This document shows, in pieces, positions 31,828 to 41,366 of a stretch of 64,000 bases of DNA (positions are counted from its first letter, which is position 1; every line of letters starts with the position of its first letter). The stretch is from assembly GCA_027533395.1 (NCBI GenBank), contig JAPZUF010000005.1, forward strand, positions 62,001 through 126,000, in the 5' to 3' direction. The notes under the pieces are model-generated. The model saw only the letters and a list, made by a program, of their open reading frames with translations, made no database searches and was not told the DNA's origin. This DNA is from Cyclobacteriaceae bacterium (GTDB taxonomy: Bacteria > Bacteroidota > Bacteroidia > Cytophagales > Cyclobacteriaceae). The position numbers and the translations under genes are program-made.

Positions 31828-33552
31828 ATGGCAATACAACTCATCAGCGGCAACTTACAGCTACGTGGCAACAATGGACAGTATGAAAATGATCCATCAA
31901 CTTGGGGTGCTAATCTAAATGGCATACGCAGTAATGAGTTTGTATACGCGGGTAGTTATAGCTTAAAAATAGATGGTGTAGACACATCGCTGATAACAAA
32001 TCCTTTTAAAACGGTAACCATAGGTAAGTTTAATCCGGTTGCTGGTAAGAAATATTTATTTCGTGCTTATGTAAGAGGTAGAGCCGATTTCCCGATAGGC
32101 ACTGCTAACGTTACAATCTATTTAGCATCTGGTATTAATTTTCCTGTTTCAAGTATAACTGCCAAACCTGCAAACATTAATTCTCAATGGTTTTTAATTG
32201 AGAGTGTATATGATGAAAACACAAATCATGGCTCTGGTGATATCAGTATCAACCTATCGGATGATATTCTACTAGGTGAGTTTATAAATGGCAATGCTAT
32301 CATTTACATAGATAGATTTGAGGTTTACGAATGGAGCGATACCGAAGACCCTGGCGACCCGCCACCAGTTCCAGATCCTACTCCGGAAAATGCTTATTTA
32401 AGTGTAAACCCAATTGTGTTTACTAAAGGTGCAGCTGCCGGATGGGATGCATTAGATAATTACAGGCTATTTATTGATGTGCGTGTGCAAGAGCTAAGCG
32501 GTGGTACTTTTAATTCAGCATTAAAATATCCGTTAACTCCTGATGCAAACGACCAAGCCACTTTCAGATTAAATGAAGCATTTCGTGGTTTATTAAATGC
32601 AACACCACCTTCTTATCAACAGAATGATATTGTAAGGCTAACGGATAGAATTAAATTCTTCAAGGTTTTTAGTGGATCTATTACAGGCGATGAAATAGAG
32701 CCTGCCGGCTACACAGAAGAGCAATCAAATGTTGTAGTTCTGGGTGGCATAAATAAAGTCCGTTACCCGGGCCTTAATTACCTGAGCAGTTATGTAAGTG
32801 CAAACAAAAAGTTTTTAACCTGGGCACCCGACTTTAAAAAAGTGGGCACCAACCAAGAAGATTATCTCAACTTTTTTGTGTACAACAATTCTATTACACA
32901 AGTTAAACTAGAGATAACGGCCTACTATACTGATGATACTAATCAAACAGCCATTACAAAAACCTTAACCAACACCGAACGCTGGTGGCTACTACAGATA
33001 CCCGCAGGACCAGTTAACTCAGGAGTTAAGTTGATTAATCCCGGCAAGGTTGTTAAAAGTTACAAACTAAGACTTTTGAACCAAGCTAATGCTGTAATCA
33101 GTGAAGAGAGAAATTTCGAAGTTGAGCTTGTTAATCATCCTTTAGAAAAATTTTACATGTTCCTTAACTCACTAGGAGCATACGAAGTGTTGCGCTTTGT
33201 TGGACAAACACAGCGCAAAACAGAATTTAAGAGAGAAACAGTTAGGAAGTTTTTGCAACCTAACTACACTGCTAACGAAGGAGAAATTGAAAACGCTAAA
33301 CCCCTCCTTCAAGAAGGTGCTACTTTAAACAGTGGGTTTATCACAGGTAAGAATGCTGTTGCTTGGGCAGACTATATGAAAGATTTTCTGCTAAGTAGAA
33401 AAGTTTACGAAGTAAATACGAATGTGCGCATACCTGTTATTGTAACACAAGCTGATTATGAAACGGGTACAGATCAGGATTTTAGAAGGTCTGCCAGCAT
33501 TCAGGTAAAACGTGCATACTTAGACGAAAGCTATACACCCGATGCGCTATGA
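31828..33552 (+). CDS. Large tail protein with carbohydrate-binding-like N-terminal domain
   Basis: 574 residues. Residues of about 1-175 look like a jelly-roll carbohydrate-binding module (YSLKIDGVDTS, KYLFRAYVRG, IYIDRFEVYEW). A proline-rich linker (DPGDPPPVPDPTPEN) follows, then a 380-residue beta-rich tail domain. It overlaps the next tail gene by ATGA. A host-glycan-binding function at the tail tip is likely but not proven. Confidence 0.6.
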   Translation: MAIQLISGNLQLRGNNGQYENDPSTWGANLNGIRSNEFVYAGSYSLKIDGVDTSLITNPFKTVTIGKFNPVAGKKYLFRAYVRGRADFPIGTANVTIYLASGINFPVSSITAKPANINSQWFLIESVYDENTNHGSGDISINLSDDILLGEFINGNAIIYIDRFEVYEWSDTEDPGDPPPVPDPTPENAYLSVNPIVFTKGAAAGWDALDNYRLFIDVRVQELSGGTFNSALKYPLTPDANDQATFRLNEAFRGLLNATPPSYQQNDIVRLTDRIKFFKVFSGSITGDEIEPAGYTEEQSNVVVLGGINKVRYPGLNYLSSYVSANKKFLTWAPDFKKVGTNQEDYLNFFVYNNSITQVKLEITAYYTDDTNQTAITKTLTNTERWWLLQIPAGPVNSGVKLINPGKVVKSYKLRLLNQANAVISEERNFEVELVNHPLEKFYMFLNSLGAYEVLRFVGQTQRKTEFKRETVRKFLQPNYTANEGEIENAKPLLQEGATLNSGFITGKNAVAWADYMKDFLLSRKVYEVNTNVRIPVIVTQADYETGTDQDFRRSASIQVKRAYLDESYTPDAL

Positions 33553-35387
33553 TAGGAATAAAAATTGGCGATCAGTTTTTAAAGTTAAAGCCAGGCACAT
33601 CGATAACGCTGGTTAAGAAAAATCAATTCTTTAATGATGATGATTTGATTAAAGGAGATTTCTCACTCAGCTTCGAAGTGCTGGGTGGCGATGAATGTCC
33701 GGAGAATGCGGCTTTGCTCGGTAATGCCGATGTTGTACCATTGAATAACTTGAATAAAGAAATTGATGCCTCGCTTTATATAGCCGATACATTTTATGAC
33801 AAAGGTAAATTGATGGTGAAGAGTATATCATCAAATACTTATCGTTTAGCTTTTGGTTTTGGTTTGGCTACACTTAGCGATGACTTTAAAAACGTTAAGC
33901 TAAGAGCTATTTTGGGTAATCAATTTAGAAGTGTTCATTCGCGATATAGCTTCAAAAAAATTTATATTAAGCCTGTTGGTTCATTTCCTTGTAGGATAAA
34001 AGTTAATGGTGAAGAAATTGAAGCTGCGTCCATTGGTGATTTAAGGTTTCAGATTAATAATAAACTCGAGCAAACTCAGCAACTTATAGCATTAGAAAGC
34101 ACAGTAGGGCAAACAACTCCAAGAGGTATAGCCCACCCTTATGTTGTAATTACAAAACTTGGCTCATTAGTAGAAGATGAGTTGTATGTAGAGCCAATTG
34201 AAGAAACAGATGCGGCTAAACAACAATGGTACATTGAAGGTGAAAACGAAACAGATTACTATGCAGACATCAATTTCTTTTTAACACCCTATTTACAAGC
34301 AAATCCACCTGATGCAGCCATTCGAATTCCTGTTGTATTTAATGATCGGTGCTATGGCATTGATAATCCACAAAGTAACCGATGTGCCAATGCATACTTG
34401 AACAGCTCCTACCCTCTCAATAATTGTAATTGGGGTGCCGCTAACAACAAACCTTTCGAGGTTAGGAATGTAAACACCTTGCACCCTTTTGTTCGGGTTA
34501 AATACATGCTCGACCAGATTGCTAACTACTTCGATGTAAAGTTCGAAGGAGATTTTTACACTGATCCTAACACAGCAAAGCGATTGATCTGGAACAGCAT
34601 GCCAGCTTCATTCGCTCAAAAATATTTAGGTAGTAAACCCTACATTTTTTTCAAGCGCAGCTTTAAATTAGCAGAGCTTGTTCCTGATATATCTGCTATT
34701 GAGTTTTTAAAAGCATTGCAGAACAGATACAACTTGGCTGTTTATCTCAATGAGATAAACGGCAACATTGTGATGCGCTACCGTGAGCCAGTTTATGAAT
34801 CAAATGATTTTCTTGACATCACCTCTCAATCCGAACCTGTTGCTGAAATAGAAGACCAGAACTTGAAAGGATTGCTTTTAAAAGCTATTGATGAAAGTGA
34901 TGATATCTATTTCTCTAACGAAGAAATTAACATTGGCTCGGCAGAAGAATTAAAGATAGAAACTAAATGTGCCGGCAGTAAGGGCGACAGAACCGAAACA
35001 CCCTTTGCCGGAGGTCAAGCATTGACTGGTGCTGTGTTTGGGCACCCCATTAAGAAAACATTTTCTCTCAGAATATTTTATGATAAAGGTTGGATTGTAA
35101 GTGGTGGCCACAATTACAATGGCTGTTCATGGCGATGCGATGATTTTGAAGAATCCTTTTTGGGTTCGAATAGCATTTATCAGGTATTGTATAAGAGAAC
35201 GATAAGAGCTAGGCGCAGAAGACGTGCAATTAGCTTGCCTGCACAACTGTGGTTAAGACAAATTATATCACTAAAGCGCGAGCAAAAAATACGACATAAT
35301 GAAGTAATGTATTTCTGGGAACAAATCAGCATGAAAGTAACTGATGATGGTCTCGATGTTTGTGATTTAAAACTATACACCGACTAA
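33549..35387 (+). CDS. Large tail tip/baseplate-hub-like protein
   Basis: 612 residues (MIGIKIGDQFLKLKPGTS). Beta-rich with a conserved-looking N-terminus (GDFSLSFEVLGG), a central VRVKYMLDQIANYFDV region and AIEFLKALQNRYNLAVY, which recall hub or tail-associated proteins of Bacteroidota siphoviruses. An Arg-rich stretch (RTIRARRRRRA) is near the end. It follows the glycan-binding tail protein directly. Confidence 0.58.
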   Translation: MIGIKIGDQFLKLKPGTSITLVKKNQFFNDDDLIKGDFSLSFEVLGGDECPENAALLGNADVVPLNNLNKEIDASLYIADTFYDKGKLMVKSISSNTYRLAFGFGLATLSDDFKNVKLRAILGNQFRSVHSRYSFKKIYIKPVGSFPCRIKVNGEEIEAASIGDLRFQINNKLEQTQQLIALESTVGQTTPRGIAHPYVVITKLGSLVEDELYVEPIEETDAAKQQWYIEGENETDYYADINFFLTPYLQANPPDAAIRIPVVFNDRCYGIDNPQSNRCANAYLNSSYPLNNCNWGAANNKPFEVRNVNTLHPFVRVKYMLDQIANYFDVKFEGDFYTDPNTAKRLIWNSMPASFAQKYLGSKPYIFFKRSFKLAELVPDISAIEFLKALQNRYNLAVYLNEINGNIVMRYREPVYESNDFLDITSQSEPVAEIEDQNLKGLLLKAIDESDDIYFSNEEINIGSAEELKIETKCAGSKGDRTETPFAGGQALTGAVFGHPIKKTFSLRIFYDKGWIVSGGHNYNGCSWRCDDFEESFLGSNSIYQVLYKRTIRARRRRRAISLPAQLWLRQIISLKREQKIRHNEVMYFWEQISMKVTDDGLDVCDLKLYTD

Positions 35388-35388
35388 G

Positions 35389-35862
35389 ATGTATAGTGCG
35401 CGTTTACAAAACATGATGCAGCAGATTGCTCGCGATTACCAGGGCAAGATTGAAGATGCTGTAACTAAAGTTTTATCGCAGCCTAAATACAGGAATACCG
35501 GTGAAGGTTTGGGCACACTACAAGTTAAAGTAATTGATGGTGATGCTGAAAAAAGTCCGGTGATCGTGGTGCAAGCTGCTGATCACATCTTCAGGCTTGA
35601 GAGTAAGGGTTTGCAGTGGACCAAACTACCCAACATGAAAAACATGTTGGCGTGGGCAGAGGGAAAAAAGCCGGATAAAAAAGAAGCTAGACAATTGGCA
35701 TGGGCCGTGGCGAAAGACAAGTATAAAAACGATACATGGAAGCCAAAGCGATGGCGCAGGCCATCACTAAGTGCAGTGTTAAAAGAAATGAATGCTGAAA
35801 TGCTGAAGGAATTTGATAAAGCAATTCAGGAAGATATGGACCAAGCCTTGAAGGAGGGCTAA
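35389..35862 (+). CDS. Small tail protein, unknown
   Basis: 157 residues (MYSARLQNMMQQIARDYQ), 1 nt after the hub-like gene. Basic, helical, with segment KKEARQLAWAVAKDKYKN that recalls HK97 gp10-like virion proteins. Tentative. Confidence 0.48.
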   Translation: MYSARLQNMMQQIARDYQGKIEDAVTKVLSQPKYRNTGEGLGTLQVKVIDGDAEKSPVIVVQAADHIFRLESKGLQWTKLPNMKNMLAWAEGKKPDKKEARQLAWAVAKDKYKNDTWKPKRWRRPSLSAVLKEMNAEMLKEFDKAIQEDMDQALKEG

Positions 35863-35868
35863 ACGTAT

Positions 35869-38054
35869 ATGGCAGAGTTAAAGATAACATTGGTTAACGG
35901 CCAAGAAGCAGGAGCCACCATGCAACTCGTAAACAAAGAATTACGAGAGGCAAAAAAAGCACTTGATAAAGCTGTTGTTGGTACAGAGGCTTATGCTAAA
36001 GCACAAGCCAACATTGAGCACGCAGAAAAGAACTACGAAAAAGTAACTAAACAAATACAAGGCACTCAAAAAGCCAGCGATCTTTTAAAACAGGCTTGGA
36101 ATACCTTGCCGGGCGCACAATTCTTTAATCAGATTGGCGACAGCTTTGGTATGTTGAAAGGTGGTGTTGGTGGCTTGGTTAGTCAGTTTGGTGTTTAAAA
36201 ACGGCTATTGCTGCAACTGGCCTAGGCTTGTTAGTGATTGCCGTAATGGCTTTAATTTCTGTTTTTAAAAATTTTACGCCTGTTGTTGACAAAGTAGAAC
36301 AAGTACTCGGTGGTTTAAAGGCTATTATAGATGAAGTAATTAATCGCTGGGTAAACTTCGCAACTGGTTACTTAAAGTTTATAACGGGTAACTTTAAAGA
36401 AGGTATGAACCAAATGAAGCAAAGCTTTGATGGTGTAACTGAAAGTATAAAAGGCGCATATAACGCAGGAGTTGAGTTAGCAAAATTGCAACAAGACCTA
36501 GATGATAGAAACAGAGGTATTGCAATAAGTAATGCAAAGGCAGAAGCATCTATTAACAGGTTGATCATTGCATCAAAAAATAGAACTAGGACAGAGCAAG
36601 AAAGATTAAACATGCTTGACCAAGCTGAGTCTATTGCCAAAAAACAATTTGAGACTGAGAATAAATTAGTAGAAGATAACTACAAACTAAGTATCGAAAA
36701 GGCAAAGCTTAAAACTAAACTTACAGAAGATGAAATTCTTCAGTTGGCCGAAGGTACACTAGCACAAGAAATTGAGTATGCAAAAAGAGGAAATCTTGAT
36801 GATGAGTTGTTAAAAGAAATTGCCGACAACCGAGTAAAAGTGATAGAACTTGAAGGAAAAACTAATGGATTATTAGAGAAAATAAATAACCAAAGAGACA
36901 AACTTCAAGAAGCTGCTGATGAAAAAGATAAAAAAGCAACTGAAGCCAAGATTAAAAGAATGGAAGAAGTTGAAAAGGCAAGGCAAGAAATGATGAAGCG
37001 TGAGATTGATGCAATCAATAACACCAATCTACTGCGCATACAGTTAATGGCTGATGGCATTAACAAAGAGATAGAGCAAATTGAATTTGATACGCAGCGA
37101 AAAATAGAAGCATTAGTTGGAAGCGAACAGCAGATAGAAGAGCAGCGTGCATTGCTAAAAGAACTTGAAAGGCAAAGAATCAATGAAGCCACCGATGCTT
37201 GGGAGGCTCAAATCATGGCTGATGCAAAAGCATTCTCGGATGAGATGCAAGCGCAGGAGATGGCCGAAGCAAACGAAAGTTGGGCACGCGAAAAAGCGAG
37301 ATTAGATAAAGAGAAAAAGGCCATTCAAGAAAAGCATGATTTTGAAGTTGCCTTAGAGCAAGAGCGCATGGCCATGGCACAGCAAGCTGTTAGCTTTTTT
37401 ACTGATATGCTTGCCTCTCAAGTTAAAAATGAAGCTGCTCAAAAACGCATTCGTAAAATGGGTGCTGTTGCTGAAATTGGTATCAACCTTTTTAGAGAGT
37501 TATCTGCTAATGCAACTTATGCTGCTAATCTTGGACCAGGTGGACCAGCCTACTTAGCTTTAAAAAATCCACCTGCTTATCTACGTGCAGCCTTTGCAAC
37601 AGGTAGAGTATTGGCCTTTAAAAAAGGAGGTATTTTGAGAGGACCTAGCCACCGCGATGGAGGTATTGATATGATGGTGCGTGGCCGTGTAGCTGCCAAT
37701 GCCGAAGGTGGCGAGCCTATCCTAACTGCCGGTGTAAGTAGAAACCCAAGATTGTTAGCTGCAGCCAGCCAAATTAATGTGATGGCCGGAGGCAGACCAT
37801 TGATGGAAATGGGTGGTGTTGTACCTAGTAACCCTTATGCCGAAGTGCGCAATATTACTGCCAATAGCTCCCAAAATGCTCTACGCTCTGGTTCTGATAG
37901 TCAGGATACATTATCAATTTTTAGGATGGAGTTGCAAGCCGAAAGAGAGGCCATGCTTGCAAAAATGACCAGTTTGAGGGTTGTAAACGACCCAACCGAC
38001 ACACAAAGAGAGCTTGATGTGATTAATGAGATACAGAGTAGAGTTAATGTATAA
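35869..38054 (+). pseudogene. Tape-measure protein gene interrupted by a -1 frameshift near 36195
   Basis: Two frames make one protein. The first (35869-36198, 109 residues) ends in VSQFGV and TAA inside GTTTAAAAACG. The reading resumes one base back as LKTAIAATGLGLLVIAVMAL and stays open to 38054 (about 608 residues from its first in-frame start). A single missing T in the T/A run restores VLKTA exactly. The whole (about 728 residues) is helical, with a membrane-like segment, long coiled coils and a Gly-rich C-terminus, as in tape-measure proteins that set tail length. A true mutation, an assembly error or recoding would all fit. Confidence 0.72.
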
Positions 38055-38077
38055 AGGGGCCTACGCCCCTTTTTTTA
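38053..38077. terminator. Bidirectional terminator after tape-measure gene
   Basis: Stem AAAGGGGC/GCCCCTTT, loop CTAC, T-run after. Serves the plus-strand late operon and the convergent moron gene. Confidence 0.9.
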
Positions 38078-38617
38078 TTTAATGGTGTATAACACGCTCA
38101 ATTGAAAATACCTTGTAAATGGTTGGAGATTCGTTGTTGATAGGTAACGTGCCTCTATATCAATTTTATCTAAAGAATAGCCAAGGCCAACTGTATTGCC
38201 TAATCTTCCTTTATCTGGCATTTTAATATTTTCTCCTTCTACTTTTAGTTTGGTAGCATAACCTCCTTCTAACCCCCCCGAAATAAAAATACCTTCCTTA
38301 AAAGGAAATACTCTAAAAGCAAATCCAGCATTAACGCTCTGATAACTGAGCGTTATGTCGTTATCAAACTTTGCGTACTGATCTAAAAAAGATACATCTG
38401 CTATTCCTTGCATGTAATCATTCAATTTGATCTTCTGAAAAACACCTACTTGATAGCCGGGTAAATCCACAAAATCAAGATCAGAACCTTCAATATGTCC
38501 AACCGATAGCGAAAGCTTAGCGCCTGTTTGCGCTTTGCACTGATTAAAAATGTAAATAGGCGACAATAATACAACGATTAAAATGCCTAGTTTCAATCTG
38601 TTCACAATGTACTTCAT
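38075..38617 (-). CDS. Outer-membrane beta-barrel 'moron' protein
   Basis: 180 residues with a signal peptide (GILIVVLLSPIYIFNQCKAQ) and alternating amphipathic strands (GAKLSLSVGHIEGSD, SVNAGFAFRVFPF, GGLEGGYATKLKVEG) ending in the aromatic SVLYTIK, the layout of a small OmpX/Ail-like eight-strand barrel. It is on the strand opposite to the late genes, has its own terminator, and has no role in phage assembly. It looks like a lysogenic-conversion gene changing the host surface, for example superinfection exclusion or adhesion; that role is inference. Confidence 0.65.
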   Translation of the reverse strand: MKYIVNRLKLGILIVVLLSPIYIFNQCKAQTGAKLSLSVGHIEGSDLDFVDLPGYQVGVFQKIKLNDYMQGIADVSFLDQYAKFDNDITLSYQSVNAGFAFRVFPFKEGIFISGGLEGGYATKLKVEGENIKMPDKGRLGNTVGLGYSLDKIDIEARYLSTTNLQPFTRYFQLSVLYTIK

Positions 38618-38652
38618 ATACTTAATGGTTATTTACTGTAAGTTACTAACAA

Positions 38653-38687
38653 GTCCTAAAATTGGCGACAGTTTACCGCAATTTTTG
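38653..38687 (+). promoter_or_regulatory. Late promoter box for the terminase operon, GTCCTA-N21-AATTTTTG
   Basis: GTCCTA at 38653-38658, 21 nt, AATTTTTG at 38680-38687, ATG 4 nt downstream at 38692. Confidence 0.8.
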
Positions 38688-38691
38688 GTAC

Positions 38692-39324
38692 ATGAAACTC
38701 AACATTGAAGCTATACGCCAAAAAACTACGGTTAAAAAGTCTGTTGCTGTTGAGCAACGTTCGGATATAATTGAAATCAAGTTGCCAGATGAAAAAAAAG
38801 ACTTGAAAACAACTAAACTCGATTTAACCGATGATTTATCGGCAAAACTGGCCAAGGTTAAAAAAGAAAGGGCCATACTGAGTACTTCTACTCATGCTCT
38901 TATCAAAAACTTAGCTGCGGAATTGGCTAAAGAAAGTCCGGCTAAAGCAGCTCTTCTACTAGAAGGTAGAATCGCACATCCTTTAATCGCTGAACAGTAT
39001 AAAAAGATTTTATCGTGCTCAAACCAATGGGCAGAGTTGTATGATAAGATAAGAACTGTTCAAGAGCATGGAGCATTACCGGAAGAAAAAGTGCAGTTGT
39101 TAGATGAGCAAAGTGAAGAAATAAAAATGCTGAACAACGATATCCGCAGGTTAGATGATTTGATTTTTAAGACAAACCAAAAACTTCAATCTGCTAAGCC
39201 CAAAAATCCTTCTCGAATAAGTGAATGGAAGGAAAAATTAGCATTAGCCATTGCTACTCGGGATGATTTAAAGATAAAACGCAAACAATTACAACATGGA
39301 AAACGAGCGCAGCGCACTGGTTAG
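38692..39324 (+). CDS. Coiled-coil protein of the terminase operon, unknown
   Basis: Start at ATG 38692, 4 nt after the promoter box. 210 residues (MKLNIEAIRQKTTVKKSV), charged, with long helices (NNDIRRLDDLIFKTNQKL). It overlaps the terminase small subunit candidate by 29 nt. A packaging-accessory role is inferred. Confidence 0.5.
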   Translation: MKLNIEAIRQKTTVKKSVAVEQRSDIIEIKLPDEKKDLKTTKLDLTDDLSAKLAKVKKERAILSTSTHALIKNLAAELAKESPAKAALLLEGRIAHPLIAEQYKKILSCSNQWAELYDKIRTVQEHGALPEEKVQLLDEQSEEIKMLNNDIRRLDDLIFKTNQKLQSAKPKNPSRISEWKEKLALAIATRDDLKIKRKQLQHGKRAQRTG

Positions 39325-39892
39325 TCAGCAAGATAATCTGCCGCGCGAAATGAAGCGCAGCAAGGATAAAGACTTTGATCGCATCCATAAATACTATTAC
39401 AAGGCAGATACACGCATCGAGTTATCTAAAGAAGAAGAAGAAATTCGTGAGCGTTGGGAGAAAGCATGGTTTTTATTGTGCAAGGGCAGAACCACTAAAA
39501 TTACAGCAGAGTTAATGGTTCGTTTTTTTAAAATTTCAAATGCTACTGCGTACAACGACATCAAGAAGGCACAAATGCTTTTTGGCGATCCTAAAAATGA
39601 TTTGAAAGATGCTAAAAGAAGAATCGTTGAACAGCAATTGCAAGATGGAGCTAACCGAGCCTTTAAGGCAGGCAATTTAGAAATGCACCATAAGTATTTG
39701 AAAGAAATAGCTGAAATCAACGGCTTAAAATCGGATAGCATCGACCAAAATCTTGCTGATGTGATGAAGAAGCTTGTGCCAACGACCATTAATATCATAA
39801 CTAATGTTGATGAGCTAAAAAAAGCAGCGGAAAAATTAAGAGAAGAAATTATTCAAGACATACCTTATGAAGAAGCGAGTAAGGCAGATTAA
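39296..39892 (+). CDS. Terminase small subunit-like protein
   Basis: 198 residues (MENERSALVSQQDNLPRE). A helix-turn-helix-like segment (TAELMVRFFKISNATAYNDI) lies near residues 66-90, followed by helices (ANRAFKAGNLEMHHKYLKEI) as in small terminases that recognise packaging sites. It overlaps the large subunit by 26 nt. Confidence 0.65.
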   Translation: MENERSALVSQQDNLPREMKRSKDKDFDRIHKYYYKADTRIELSKEEEEIRERWEKAWFLLCKGRTTKITAELMVRFFKISNATAYNDIKKAQMLFGDPKNDLKDAKRRIVEQQLQDGANRAFKAGNLEMHHKYLKEIAEINGLKSDSIDQNLADVMKKLVPTTINIITNVDELKKAAEKLREEIIQDIPYEEASKAD

Positions 39893-41366
39893 TCGGTATC
39901 TCAATCCTGTTGCGCAAATGTATCTCATTAGCACAGCTAATTACTCTACCTATATAGCTGGCAGAGGTTCTGGTAAATCATTCACCAATGGTTTAAGCCA
40001 GGCTAATAAAGTTGCACTCATGCCAAGGTCCTTAGGTCTGTTCACATCGCCAACTTATTCGATGATATATACCAAAACGTTGATACCCATGAAGGCAGCT
40101 TGGGAGCAACACATGGGTTACATTGAAGGTATACATTATGTAGTTGGCAAGGCCCCTCCCAAGCATTTCGATAAGCCCTATCATAAACCACACCGTTATG
40201 AAAATGTCGTTTCTTTTTGGAACGGTCGAGCGATTGTTTTCGGCTCATTTGATAGACCAGCGTTGATATCCGGAGGCAGTTACGATGATGCTGAAAACGA
40301 TGAGGCTTACTTAATAGATAAGGATCCTTATGATAACTATGTTATACCAACCCTTCGAGGTACTCATCCAAAATTTAAGAGTTGTGATATACATCTGCAG
40401 CAGAAATTTTCATCATCAATGCCCTTTCGCAATCAAGGCGATTGGTTGTTAGATTTTCAACCAAAAGCTTTAAGTAATCCTAGCATGTATTTTTTTATTG
40501 GATGGGAACCAAACGCTAAACTACAATTGGGAAGTACCTGGATGAATGTTAAGGTACTCGGAAAAAAAGCCATCTTATCGATGAAAGCAGAGATGTCTGA
40601 TGTTAGCTATAGAGTGATGATTTTAAATGAGAAGATAAATCAGTGGGGCAATTTATTTTATCCGTCACTATCTTCTAAGCATTGGTATAATGCTACAGCT
40701 AACGACAAGGTTATATCTATTCCATTAGGTGGTACATTTAAAAGAGATGCATCCTACGATGTATCACCTGATGATTACAACCCGGACATGCCACTACACC
40801 TATCACATGATTGGGGCACATTCAACTGTATAACGATAGACCAGCAATATGCCAGGGAGATAAGGTTCATTAACACCATGCATGTTAATAATCCTAAGAC
40901 TATTGATGATTTAGCTGATGAGTTCTGTGATTACTACCGCATGCACAACAATAAGATAGTTTATCAGTGGGGTGATAAGAGTGGTAACAACAGGCAGGCC
41001 AATGCTAAGCTCACATACTTCGAACAGTTTGCAGATAGATTAATCAAACGCGGATGGCGTGTAGTGCGCAGAAAGACTGGCGACATAGAACACTTAGAGC
41101 GCCATAGATTTATAGCCAAGCTACATGCAGAAGAAGATAATCGATTGCCTCGTGTTAGGTACAATAGTAAGTGTGCTGATTTTAAAATCTCAATTGAATC
41201 TACTCAGATGAAGGACCATAAGAAAGACAAGTCCTCAGAGAATAATCCATCAATCAAACCAGAGCATGCCACACACTATACAGATGCACATGACTATCGC
41301 TTGTATCATGGATTAATTCACATCGAAAAAGAACTTGACGATAATCCATTTTCTAGCAGTTTGTAA
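39867..41366 (+). CDS. Terminase large subunit
   Basis: A 499-residue protein. Walker A GRGSGKS at residues 32-38, a Walker B-like YDDAENDEA near residue 137, and C-terminal nuclease-type acidic residues (LSHDWGTFN, YQWGDKSGN). This is the ATP-driven DNA packaging motor with headful or site-specific nuclease. It sits at the far end of the late region next to the integrase, away from the portal and capsid genes. Confidence 0.78.
   Translation: MKKRVRQINRYLNPVAQMYLISTANYSTYIAGRGSGKSFTNGLSQANKVALMPRSLGLFTSPTYSMIYTKTLIPMKAAWEQHMGYIEGIHYVVGKAPPKHFDKPYHKPHRYENVVSFWNGRAIVFGSFDRPALISGGSYDDAENDEAYLIDKDPYDNYVIPTLRGTHPKFKSCDIHLQQKFSSSMPFRNQGDWLLDFQPKALSNPSMYFFIGWEPNAKLQLGSTWMNVKVLGKKAILSMKAEMSDVSYRVMILNEKINQWGNLFYPSLSSKHWYNATANDKVISIPLGGTFKRDASYDVSPDDYNPDMPLHLSHDWGTFNCITIDQQYAREIRFINTMHVNNPKTIDDLADEFCDYYRMHNNKIVYQWGDKSGNNRQANAKLTYFEQFADRLIKRGWRVVRRKTGDIEHLERHRFIAKLHAEEDNRLPRVRYNSKCADFKISIESTQMKDHKKDKSSENNPSIKPEHATHYTDAHDYRLYHGLIHIEKELDDNPFSSSL

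Noticed and set aside
36190-36205. Programmed -1 frameshift in the tape-measure gene
   Set aside because: In the zero frame the P-site codon GTT precedes TAA and cannot re-pair well one base back; the site does not form an in-phase X XXY YYZ heptamer. A lost base is simpler.
36587-36592. GTCCTA on the minus strand inside the tape-measure gene
   Set aside because: The element 21 nt downstream does not resemble nAnnTTTG and there is no minus-strand gene; treated as a chance match. It supports the view that the full pattern is selective.
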